From contig OX328125.1 of assembly GCA_946811695.1 (NCBI GenBank), positions 43,272,709-43,336,708 on the forward strand: a stretch of DNA of 64,000 bases, in the 5' to 3' direction. The first letter of the stretch is position 1; each line of letters starts with the position of its first letter. Under the pieces are notes generated by a model. It was not told the DNA's origin and searched no databases. It saw only the letters and a program-made list of their open reading frames with translations. This DNA comes from Gonocerus acuteangulatus. Lineage: Eukaryota > Arthropoda > Insecta > Hemiptera > Coreidae. Positions 47,501 to 60,020 of this stretch are shown one piece after another. The position numbers and the translations under genes were made by a program.

Positions 47501-50500
47501 TTTATGGTCAGTCACTATAGAGAAATGAAGGCCTTCCAGGAGTGATCTGAAGTGCTTTACGCCCTCGTGGATAGCGAGCAGTTCTCTATCATAGGTGGAG
47601 TAATTCTTTTGTGCTGAATTTAGTTTCCTGGAAAAAAATCCCAAGGGTCTCCAGACACCATTTTTCAGTTGCTGTAACACCGCACCTATGCCTATATCGC
47701 TTGCATCACAGGCCAATGACAACTCTTCACATGTCGATTGGTGCGCAAGTTGTGCAGCAGCAGCGAGGCTCTCCTTGCATTCTTCAAAGGCTCTGGTGGC
47801 TTTCTCAGTCCATTCCTCTGGTCTGTTATCCTTTTTTTTGACGTCGTGCAGTAAGTCATTAAGAGGGCTTTGAATCTCTGCAGCACGGGGAATGCAACGT
47901 CGATAGAAGTTTATCATTCCAAGAAATCTTCTGAGTTGACAGATAGTGGCGGGACGAGGAAAATCAGCAATAGTTTTTACCTTGGATGGCAAAGGGCTTA
48001 TTCCCTCCGAGTTGACTTTAAAGCCTAGGAAGCAGAGTTGGGCAAACGTTAGCGCGCGCTAAAAGCTGATACCTCTCCGCTAATTTAGCGAAACTGTAGA
48101 AAGCCAGCGCTAATAATTAGCGGTTAGCGGCGGCAGTGCGCTAACCGCTAATCTATTTATGAAATATGGTAATTGCTGAACCGGCAGTGACCAGGAAGTA
48201 ATTGTAAGCAACCGGAAGTGGTCCGAAGTTGTCCAGATTCATCCGGAAACTGTCCAGGAGTAATTTTGGTGACCGGAAGCCATTTTGAGAACCCGGAAGT
48301 GAAACCGGAAGTGGTCTAAAGTTGTCCAGATTCGTCCGGAAACTGTCCAGGAGTAATTCTGGTGACCCTGAAGCCATGTAGAGAACCCGGAAGTGAAACC
48401 GGAAGTGGTCTAAAGTTGTCCAGATTCATCCGGAAACTGTCCAGGAGTAATTCTGGTGACCCGGAAGCCATTTTGAGAACCCGGAAGTGAAACCGGAAGT
48501 GGTCTAAAGTTGTCCAGATTCATCCGGAAACTGTCCAGGAGTAATTCTGGTGACCCGGAAGCCATTTTGAGAACCCGGAAGTGAAACCGGAAGTGGCCAA
48601 AAGCTGCTCAAATTCGCCCGGAAATGCCCCAGGGATATTCAAAATGGATTCCGGGTCACCAAAATTACTCCTGGACAGTTTCCGGATGAATCTGGACAAC
48701 TTCGGACCACTTCCGGGTTCTCAAAATGGCTTCCGGGTCACCAGAATTACTCCTGGACAGTTTCCGGACGAATCTGGACAACTTTAGACCACTTCCGGTT
48801 TCACTTCCGGGTTCTCAAAATGGCTTCCGGGTCACCAGAATTACTCCTGGACAGTTTCCGGACGAATCTGGACAACTTTAGACCACTTCCGGGTTCTCAA
48901 AATGGCTTCCGGGTCACCAAAATTACTCCTGGACAGTTTCTGGATGAATCTGGACAACTTCGGACCACTTCCGGTTTTTTAAATTACTTCCGGGTCACTG
49001 CCGGTTCACCTCCGGACTATAATGAGTGCCTGGAAGGCCCTGGGGTACTTCCGGAAACGACCCAGGGATGAATATAGGACCGGAAGTAACCTAGATTAAG
49101 GAGTGTCAGAGTGTGCCATTGTCTGTGAGTGACCGGAAGTGAGCCAGATCGAACAGGAGTTACCCAGTGATAGGCATGAGTCGACCGGAAGTAACCGAAA
49201 TTGACATTCATGTGATCGGAAATCCTGTAGATTGAAGCGGAAGTGGAACAGGAGAGAGGGTGCTCAGAGCAGACCGGAAGTGAGCTTTGAGATGACAAAA
49301 TGTTGTAACTATAGCTTAAGCTTTCAGCAATTACCATATTTCATAAATAGATTAGCGGTTAGCGCACTGCCGCCGCTAACCGCTAATTATTAGCGCTGGC
49401 TTTCTACAGTTTCGCTAAATTAGCGGAGAGGTATCAGCTTTTAGCGCGCGCTAACGTTTGCCCAACTCTGCTAGGAAGTCAACCTGAGATTCACCAAAAT
49501 TGCACTTCGAAATGTTCAAGGAGAGTCCGTTTGCCTCCAGCCTCTTGAATACTTCACGAAGGTGTGCTTCATGTTGCTTTTCATCTTCTGAGGCGATAAG
49601 ATAATCATCCGTGTAGGGAAACACAAAGTCCAAGTCACGCATGATGTTATCCGAAAACCGTTGAAAGGTTTGGGCTGCGTTTCGAAGTCCAAAGCACATC
49701 CAAAGGTATTCGATTAGCCCAAAGGGAGTAGCAATAGCAGTTTTCTCGATGTCCTCTTCCGCTATAGGGATGTGGTAGAAAGCGTGAACAATGTCGAGCG
49801 TTGAAAAGATTTTTTTGCCATGTAACTGTGTTGTAAAGTTCATGAGGTTAGGAACAGGATATCGGTCGGGGATGGTTTGTGCATTCAAACGACGATAGTC
49901 ACCACAAGGGCGTAAGCTACCATCTTTTTTTATAACCACATGTAGCGGGCTCGACCATGGGCTCTTAGATGGTCTGCATATCCCCTCATTCATGAGCTCC
50001 TGAAAATGCTGCTTTACTGCTATGTATTTATCGGGTGCCAGCCGTCTTGCCTTGCTTGTGACAGGATTACCACTGGTAAGTATGTGGTGTTGGACGACGG
50101 TAGGTGGTGGGCCTCTGATGGGTGTAGGTCTGGTCAGATTAGGGAAGTCTTTCAGCAGATGTGAATACTTGCAGTTTCCAGGGATAGTAGATATAGTAGG
50201 TGTCGAAACCATCAACACAATACCAATCGCTCCTAACCCGGTGTGTTGATCAGTGAGCTTCTTCTGACGGAGATCGACACTAAGTCCGTGATGGTACAAG
50301 AAGTCCGCGCCAAGGATTGGCTTCCCAATTTCTGCGATGACAAATGTCCATTTCAGGGGTCGACGAATTCCAATATCCAGCTGCAACAACTTCTCTCCAT
50401 ACGTTGGGATAATTGTATTATTTGCTGCTACTAAGTTGAAATCAGATGGTATCTGTCTCTGAGTGGCATAAACTTCCACTGGACAGTCGATTTCTGCAAT

Positions 50501-53500
50501 CTGGTCAGCGGTAGCGGCAAGTTTGTCAAGATCTTCTTGACCAGTTGCTGCAAGAATAGCCTGCATCCTATTGGGAAGATTGCGAAGCCATAAGGTCCGA
50601 ACAACTTCTTTGTTAAGTGTTTGACCAGCCTGTTGAAGCATTGTTCGCAAAAGTTGCGACGGCCGTTGATTCCCAAGCTGTGTGTCCCGGAGCAATCTTT
50701 GAATGCGGCGAGTCTCAGATTCTCCATATATTTGTATGAGGCGTGCCTTAAGACGATCGTAGGAATCCTCGATTGAAGGATTATCAATCAGATCAGCAAC
50801 CTGTTCGATAACATCTATGCCTAAGTTTGCCATCACAGACTGATACTTCATAGTCTGTGAGGTAACCTTCATCGTAAAAAAAACAGCTTCTACGTGTGCA
50901 AACCATAATTTAGGGTTAGTTTTATGGAATGGCGGGAGCCGATTATGAGCGCCGCTAAACGCTGAGACTTCTGATTCTACAGTAAGAGTAGTGTGATACC
51001 TGGTGATGGAATTATATTCTTCTCGTCTGGCATTGTTCTTTTTGGGGTCACCAATTGTTGGGATTTGCAGTTTATGTTATCAAAGTTCCCAAACAAATTT
51101 TAAACAAAATATAATAAATTTTTATTATATAAATTGAAATTAATAAAATGTCCTTAGAAACTTGAATCAAATAAAGAATCCAATAAAAAGGAGATGCTGC
51201 TTGAAATATGCGGTTGCTCTTGAAAAAATTACTTAAGATGAGAGACTCACTGATACAGCTCTTCTGTGAAGCACTTGTCTCGACTCCCTGTCACTGGATA
51301 AAGTTTGATTGACACAAACAAGCACTGAACATTGTCTCAGAATTGTCTTAAAAACTTTTCGCCTTTTTTTTTTAGCTAACAAGCTTTATATGAAAACTGT
51401 GAGCATATGTTAGCAATCATTTGATATTTTTTAATATTATATAAAAGCTGCTACAATATCAAATGTTTTATATGGGATATTAAAGTATCCAAAAGAAAAT
51501 CAATTATTAAAAAAATGGCGGCGTTGTGTCTGATGAAGGAAAACTCTTTTTACCTCTCCTTTCTTTAAATAATTTCTTTTGTTTATTTTTAAAATAAAAA
51601 TTGATAGTATAGTGTTGTTCTTGAGGCACTTGGGAGAGAAAACAAAAGGTAAACCTACTATTATGACAATAACAAGAATAAGAACTCACTAATGCATGTG
51701 AAGGATCTATTTCGATTATCTTAGCTTTTGCCCGGTCAGTGATAACAAAGGCACCATAAAGCTGATTTGGAAGCTTTGGCATGTCATCAACATATTCCGC
51801 TTCACCTTAAAATTATTTCTGATTAGCAAAAATATCAATTCAATGAAATGTGATAAATTCAATATTATTAAACTGTTATATTTATACCTCATAATTTTTA
51901 ATAAAAATTAAGCAGAGAGGAAAAACTAGATAATTGGAGGCCAAACAATACAAATCATAATTACAAATAAAAATAAGCATCACACAAAAAAAAAAAAAAA
52001 ATGTCAAGAAACTACTTTATACCATGTGTAGCCCCAAAAATGTCTATATTGAATAAAAGTGTTTTTTTAAATTATTGATTATTATATGACTGGTTTCTTC
52101 TTTACTAAATCTAAATAGCTATTTGGAGTATGATTGCTTTTAAAAATTCAGTTCTGGAATGTTTATTAATACATAAATTGTCAACGATGAGGTAACTTGT
52201 TTGTGCTTTTCCCTACTTTCAACTTTCATTGAGTGTGCTTGACTTGGTACTATGAGAAAACTCGACACAGACCACTAAGTCAACATCGGGGTAGTGAAAA
52301 ATACTGAGGCAGTCAACATTATTTTTTTTTAATCAATATTTACTCCTGTCAACTGTATTTTTTTTAATTACACTGCTGATGATGAAAAATTTCAATAAAT
52401 TGATTAAAAAATACTTTTATTAAAGTACAAATAACTCCGGTCTGTCATAATTATTTGCTTCAGTATTTGTCAATAACTTGTATAAAGAAAGTTTATAATA
52501 ATTCAGTCAAACAAATTTTACTAATAGTCGGAGAGCTGGTAACACACTTTTCATGAAGTGTTTTATGCACCTTGAAATTTTGCTATAATGTACCTCTTGG
52601 GTAGATAAGAAGGTAAATATGTGTTTCCTGGGCATACCTTGGAACACCAGGTACTGCGCATAGGGGAAAGGTGCAAAACAATATTGCCCAAAAAGTTTTA
52701 TTCAGAAGCCGACTATCTTTAATGTAAAATTAAGACAATGAATAATAAATAAGGCAACCACTTTTAAGGGGTATAACAGGTAAAAAAAAAAAAACTTACT
52801 GGCTCTCGGACTACAAGGAAAAATTTGGCTACCAAAACATTAAATGCTACTACAAAATTGGAAATTAGGGAAGGTGAGAAGAATATTCATACACATTTTA
52901 ATCCCTGATATCTAGAGAATATAAAGTGCAGCATGAATTATTCAGAAATGTTATTAATCTCTCTTCAGAAAGCATTTTGGCAGTAAAACTGGAAAAAGGT
53001 TTTTTTTTTTACTAATTCATCAGATTAGGACTCGAATTTTGGTATCCAAACATCATTCTTGTCCTCGAGTCAATTCTGAAAACCATTAATAGCCTGCCAA
53101 TTCCCCTAGAAAAACTATATTTCTTCAAAATTTGTGCCTAAGTAAATCTTGTCAAATCTTAAAACAACCTAATCTATCAATTTTAATAATAACAAAACCA
53201 ATATCATAAAAATATATGAATTACCTGAGGATTGGATTGAGGCTTCTAATTTCATAACAGGTTTATGGGCTGGGGATTCTTTGTTATTTACAGCAAATTC
53301 CTGAAGTCCTGATGAGAGAGGCCTGAGCAGATCTTCTCCTCCTTTCCGATATATACTCCGAGCACTTTCACCGTTCACGCCCAGTACAAACTGTAGCAAT
53401 TTTAAGTGAATATAAGTAGACATGTTTTATTTTTCATTACTTTTGCTCTATTTTGTTTGTGGATGTTACTCATAATTGTATAAACTAAATTAAATTAAAA

Positions 53501-56500
53501 AAGGTAATGAGCCCTTCAGTCGACAGAATGATTAGCTACAATTTCAATATTTTTCAGGAAAGCACTTTTAATAATATTTCTCTTTAGGAAATTCTTACCT
53601 TTTTTCTTCTGCAAAACTATGGAAATGCATAAAATGCACCATACCCAAATGAAATATCTTACACCACAACAAAGAAACTATCAAGAGAGGGGTAGATTTA
53701 AGTTTTAAATATTGCTAATAAAATCTCACTAATAAACTTCTTTATATTGTAAAAATGGCATTATTGTTCTTCTCTACAAAGTAACTGAAAATCTGAAGAT
53801 TTTCAGACAATATCAGCTAAGAGATGAGCTTCCTAAATACTTTAAAAAAATTTCTCATAGAAACATTTTTGCTAGAGGAAAAGATATTCAGTATATAAGA
53901 ACCATATACACATTAAATCATAATAAAATTGGGAATTTCAGATTGGTACAGAATGCAGAATATAAAAAGTACAGAAAATTCTTCCTTTTAAGTAGATTCT
54001 TCAAGTAAAAATTGTTATGATTATTTTTGTGAATGGAAATGTAATTGTAATATGAAAGTACAAATCTCTTCCTGGAGGCCTGGTGGCCGTGAGTGTTAAG
54101 GGGTGAGCACTTAACACTCTGTGCCAAAGGTCATGGGTTCGATTCCCACTATGGGGTGGTGGCTTTTCTTTAGAAAAAAGAAAAGGCACCAGCCCTATCC
54201 TGGCTAGAAAAGGGTGGTAACCTATAGATAACCCATTCTAAAATTCATAGTTAATATAATGGACTTTAAAATTTAAATAAAATAAAATTTCTTACTATGT
54301 ATGTTCCAAAACATGTATTATCGAAATAGGCAGCACATCAATAAACCTTCACTGCAAACTTTTACTATATTTACCTCCTTTATTCTCTACATGTTTCACA
54401 GCCTTTTGGTGCATCTTCAGGGGAATATGTTATAAATACAAAGGCTTAGGGCCTCAACTTGAGGAGGAGAACCTTCAACCAGTAGTGCTACATCGAGACA
54501 GGTCATAGACTGAATGAATCCAATATGGCAGAGATTAGTCAGCTGATCCTTTTTTTCCTTTTTTTAAGGCGTGTCAACCCCTGGGGTCATTAATGCCTTG
54601 AATGTAGATCTGGACGATGAACACAGGCACATGTATTCAGAAATCGCTTTCAGAAGGAGCAAATATTTGTTTTTCTCTCAGTAGTAAGCTGATCCTTAAT
54701 CAGTAGTCAGCTGATCCTTAATCAATGTCATATGTATAAAATTAGTTTTCAGAAGAAATGTAGTCATAAATAATTAAAACACCCTCCCTTTCTCCCTAAT
54801 TAAACCATTTTAAATCATTGTTTGTCAAATAAATTATTTCTGAAAATTAGCGACACCAAAAGGTTGTAAAACAGGTAGGGAAGATGGGAAATAAATACAT
54901 ATAAAGAGTGTTGTGGACTTTCATTGACTTTCCGAATATTTAGAGAATTCCTAAATTTGTTTAAAGAATCATTGAATAAATCATAAAAAAAAGGCATGTA
55001 TACAATTTTTCATTTATTTTTGAGAGGTTTTACTACCCCCTCTGAAATCTGAATTTTTCACTAACGTGAACATTCCCTTCACACTTTTAGTCCGGAATAG
55101 CCTGTGATTACTGTGTTATTATAATATAATATATTCTAAGGATATAAAAAACCATTCCTTACTTTATAAAAAAGAGAAATGGCAAGGCGCTTTCTGTAAA
55201 GTGGAGATGCATCTGGAGGCTCAGGTATTGGTTGTAGTTCTTTTGCAAGGCAAAGTACTGCATTACTCAGGACGGATGAATTCAGGAGAGATTTTCCTGC
55301 AAGGTAGTTCTGAGTTTGATAGGCATGCACCTGTAATATCATAGTTCCACCTCAAACATCAAATTGTACAAAGAAAACTTCTTTTTTTTTGTATAATCTA
55401 TAAAGCAAACTTTGTCAACTGCCAAATTTTGTTTTGTTATCAAGCCACTGTTGAGTTAGTATTTCAGTGAGTACTAATTCAACAGTGGCTTGTTATGTCG
55501 TACTTATGTCAAAAGTGCTCGCCCACAGTATATATAGTATAATTTTATTTTATGTAATATTATGTATATTTTAAGAACTAACTAATATATTTTTAATTAT
55601 GTAGAAATTACACAGGTCTACAAAAATAATCTTTCTGAAATTTGATTTGATGATTTTGGTCAATCTCTATGCTCCTTGGCGTGCTGAAGCCGAACATGAG
55701 GTCAGTCCCTCTCTATCACGTAAGGAAATTGTTCAATCTCAAGTAAGGGCAAAGGTACTACCATTAAAAGAAAACAGAATTGGCGAATAAGAGTTTTCAT
55801 TTATTTCCATGATCTTTTAGTTATTTCAATGTTGTTTACAGTACAAAATACATAAATGTGTAGAAATAACAGCTTCAGAATTAACAGTGGCATATTTAGT
55901 TATTATTTTTATTAAAACGTATTTTTTTCTCTTGAAAATTTCTCCGTGTTCGTTTCCGGCTGTAGGACTCTTCAGATGATTCACGCTGCAGCATCCAACA
56001 ATAGTCAGCCATCATGTTTACGTTCCATTTGCCCTGATACCTACGTTCCATTTCCTGGATGTCCTGATGGAACCTTTCCCCTTGTTCTTCACTTACTTCC
56101 CCTAAGTTTTCCGGAAAATAGTCCACATGCGAATGTAAGAAGTGAACCTTCAAACTCATGTTGCAACCTTGTAATTGAAATGCCTTCAACATGCGTTCCA
56201 CGATACTTCTGTAGTTGGGATCCTTCACGTTACCAAGGAACTTCTCAACAACATCTTTAAAAGAATTCCAAGCTTCCTTCTCCTTCTCATTCATGGTCTG
56301 AGTGAAATGTGGATCTGTGAAAAGTTTCCGAATATCTGGGCCTACAAAGATCCCCTCTTTTAGCTTTGCATCACTTAATCGTGGGAACTTGGAGCATAAG
56401 TACTTAAAACATTCACCTTCTTTATTGAGAGCTTTACGAATTGTTTTATCAGCCCTAGCTTTATGTGTAGAGGAGGTAGCAGGATTTTGTCAGAAGGAAC

Positions 56501-59001
56501 CAAACTTCTCCTAATTACATTTTTTGGCCTGGCGACAGAGCTCCTCGTGATGGCCAGTCTTTGTTGTTCCAATGGGAATTTATGTCTCGGCTATCCCATA
56601 AACATAAAAAACAAGGGAACTTGGTGTACCCTGATTGCTGACCTAAGAGCATAGTAAGTACTTTCAAGTCTCCACATATCAACCAGTTATGCTCATTATA
56701 ATGAATTCGTTCGAGAACTAATGACAAATTTTCGTATGTTTCTTTTAAATGTACCGAATGGCCAACTGGAACTGAAGCATAAGTATTGCCATTGTGCAAC
56801 AAAACAGCCTTTAGACTTCGCTTTGATGAGTCTATGAATAGACGCCAATGAATCGGGTCATATTGTATACCAAATTGACCCATCAGACCAAGAATGTCTT
56901 TGCAATATATAAGATTCTCATCCAGAGCAAAGTAAGGAACAAAAACTGCTTCACGGTGTCGATACCATGAAAAAGAAGTGCCTGGCTGTAATAAATTTTT
57001 GTTTTTAAGACGGGAGCCAAGTAACTGAGCTGCATCTTTTGGAAGTCCAAGATCTCTCACTAAGTCGTTCAACTCCTGTTGAGAAATAAGCTGAGGTTCA
57101 TCTTCTGAACTGCTTGCTTTGAACTCACTGTGTACTTCATCGCTCTCCGACATACAGTCTTCTCTATTAGCTTCCCTATCTATACTGCCCAAGTCACGAG
57201 GGGGCTGAGGAACTGTCAATCCAGGACCGTGTGGTACCGGACGACTAGCAGATTCCACATTAGGGTAGTTAATGAGCTTATGATTTTTGGAATTATAGCC
57301 TTGAACATGACAATTACAAAAGTAACAGTCATTAACGTGGTTTTTTTCCTCCCTCCACATCATTGGGATAGCAAATCCGAAAGATTTTAACTCTCCTTTG
57401 TACCACAAGCGAAGTTTTTCTACGCAGCTATGGCATACTTTGTGAGGAGCCCACACTTTATCTTGATCTCCTATTCTCAAGCCAAAATATGCATAATATA
57501 CATTTTTGACAAAACCTGTTATATTTCGTTGGTATTTCTTAACTGTGTACTCACCACAGATAAAACAGAAGTAGTCTGGACTGGTAACACAACGACGATG
57601 AGACATTTTGTCTAAATGCACTTTCAAACCTTAAAATACGTTCTTAATCACTTTGACACAACTAAGAGACCTCAGTGAATGTGTTCACTTCAGTTGATAC
57701 TACTGAACTGAGAGAATGAACAGAAATTTAGCTCCAAGTTCCTGATACAACAGGTTCAATCTCGTTTAGCTTCAGACGGTGACATCTGAGACCAAACAAG
57801 TATGTTCCTGTCTGAACAGGTCGTGCCTAGACACCCTCAGGCCTACAACATCTACTGAGGGAGTCATTGCCTACACCACCTAGTGAAAGATGTCTGTTTA
57901 TAAAAAGAGAAATCGTTTGGAAAAAAAAAACCTACTTCTTACCAAATTTATGTGTATAGCAGGTATATTATGTTCTATGGATTTGAAAAAAATCTGTACG
58001 TGATAGAGAAAAACGGACTTCATTCTCGGCCTCAGCACACAGAGAAACACAGAGATTAGCCAAAATCATCAAATCAAATTTTTGGTTGTAGACCTGTGTT
58101 ATCAGTAATTGAAAAAAATAAAAAAATAAGGAAACAAAATGTAAGAACATTCTCTAAATCATATTATGGAGCCAAAAATTTTAATTATTTTTTTTTTACT
58201 AATTTGAAAAGTTAACCAGCAGATTCCGTCCACCAGAACACAGTTTTTTGGCCAAAGTTTGCACAAAAAAAAAAATTGTAGCACTTACATTTTCGTGTTA
58301 ATATGCTTTTTATAGGTTTTCTAATGAAGGAAAACTAATGAGACCAGTTTTGAGGAGGTTTTCGAGAAACGTGGATAACACTAGTTTTCCTAACTAACTT
58401 TCCAAACGAAGAAACAATTCATTTCGGTTGACAAATTTTCCAAACTAACATATTTAAATGATGGTTATGTTAGGAGTTAAGGGCATATTAGTAAAAAAAA
58501 TAATTATTAATATGAGCAGATTTGATATTTTCTTAAATATCTCGAAAATGGTAAGAAGAAGGTAACCATTCGAAAACATACTAAATTCTCTACAAAAAAG
58601 GTTCTTAACCCTTTCCGTACCGTGGACTTGTACAGCAGTCGAGAGCGGTCGGGACCCACATACCGTGGACTTGTGTAGAAGTCGAAGGAAGACGGGACCC
58701 ACGTTCCGTGGACTTGTACAGCAGTCGAGAGCTCGGCGTATCTCTCGCATTCTATCTCTTCTCATCTCTCAACTTTAGAGCTATTTAGCGTTACCGTAGT
58801 GTACTTCTAGTATTCCTGCCTATTACTAGATGGCATTTGAATGAAGTTTTTGGTAGTTTTCAGTCGAATTAGAACTCTTTGCCTTCTCCACCCATTTACC
58901 CGGTCAACCTTCTTCAAATTATCGTTTGTTTTTATACCTCTGGACATTCCCAACAACTTGTTTTGCAAAATTAGTTCGCTTTTAGTCTTGAAGTGTTAAG
59001 A

Positions 59002-59048
<47 letters not shown>

Positions 59049-59976
59049 CCTTTTTTTACGCCGCATCTACATCTAGGTCATTAGCGCCGACATCCAGGGT
59101 GCAGCGAGGAATTTTACCAGCGAGCCGTGGGATGATAAAATTCCTGCCGGAGGTTGGGAATCGAACCCACCATCTCCCGCTTATGAATCCAAGGCGCTAG
59201 CCATTAGACCACGGGAGACCCCTGTTAAGATCTTCTATTTAGTTTTGTTAAATTTAGAAAAAACGTTTTTTTTTTTTTTTTTATTGTGTGTCCTCCATTT
59301 AAAAATAAATGTAATATTCAATTGATAAGATTAATATATTACGTATTTAATTGAATAATTCATTTAATTAACTGTAAATATTTATAGTAATCCTTTTGTT
59401 TTTGTAAATACGTTTTATACAAAAAATAAAATAAGTTTTTAACTCCGCCAGTGTACAAAGTCACGGATCAAAAAGGAAGATGGGAAACTTTTTGCCGTAG
59501 TTATGGAGTATATTATTCCTTTGCTTATTATCCATAAAATAAAGGGCAAATGACAAACAGAAAAGCCTTCTTTTTTTTTGTGCCTATATAATATAACTTA
59601 TTTTTAAACAAAGTTATTCAACTTAAAAATAATTATTGAAACGCCAAACTAATTCAACATAAATAAAAATTAATAATCATTGTAACCAAAATAAAAATAA
59701 AAATTCTAGAAGACGAGTTTTACTACGGCGAGGAGATCGCTGAAAGTCGAGGCGCTGTGACCGAGAGTGGGAAAAGTATCCCGTACAGGGGGACCAACGC
59801 CGGGTGCGAGTATCCCATACAGCAGAACGCACTCCTTGCGGCTCTTTGCGTACGGAAAGGGTTAAGTAATTTTTGAAGGAGGCCATGTCAATTGTAGAAA
59901 TAAGTGCTTAAAACTTCAAAAGTCTTAGTTTTGTTATTTTAACGGGTTTTTGTCTCTATTTACCTCACTTTTTTTT

Positions 59977-60020
<44 letters not shown>

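Larger units (their letters stand above)
45588..51455 (-). mobile_element. gypsy-type LTR retrotransposon, nearly complete
   Basis: 5.87 kb between two near-identical LTRs with a 4-bp target duplication ATAT (45584-45587 and 51456-51459). Order on the minus strand: LTR, primer site region (ATTGGTGACCCC), gag, RT, RNase H, integrase, purine tract, LTR. It is interrupted by an hAT element at 48033-49470. It sits in the intron between aldehyde oxidase exons 51690-51805 and 45373-45471, in the same orientation as the gene. Confidence 0.95.
58290..60000 (-). repeat. R1 copy in minus orientation, split by piggyBac MITE
   Basis: 58500-58604 ('ttaaatatctcgaaaatggt', 'ctctacaaaaaaggttc') and 59866-59935 ('gtagaaataagtgcttaaaa') are the minus-strand form of R1 left-half sequence. 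They are interrupted at the TTAA by the element at 58609-59861. Confidence 0.7.

Noticed and set aside
48185..49290. CRISPR-like array
   Set aside because: The 94-bp units are contiguous and inverted around a centre, with no unique spacers, inside a transposon of a eukaryotic genome.
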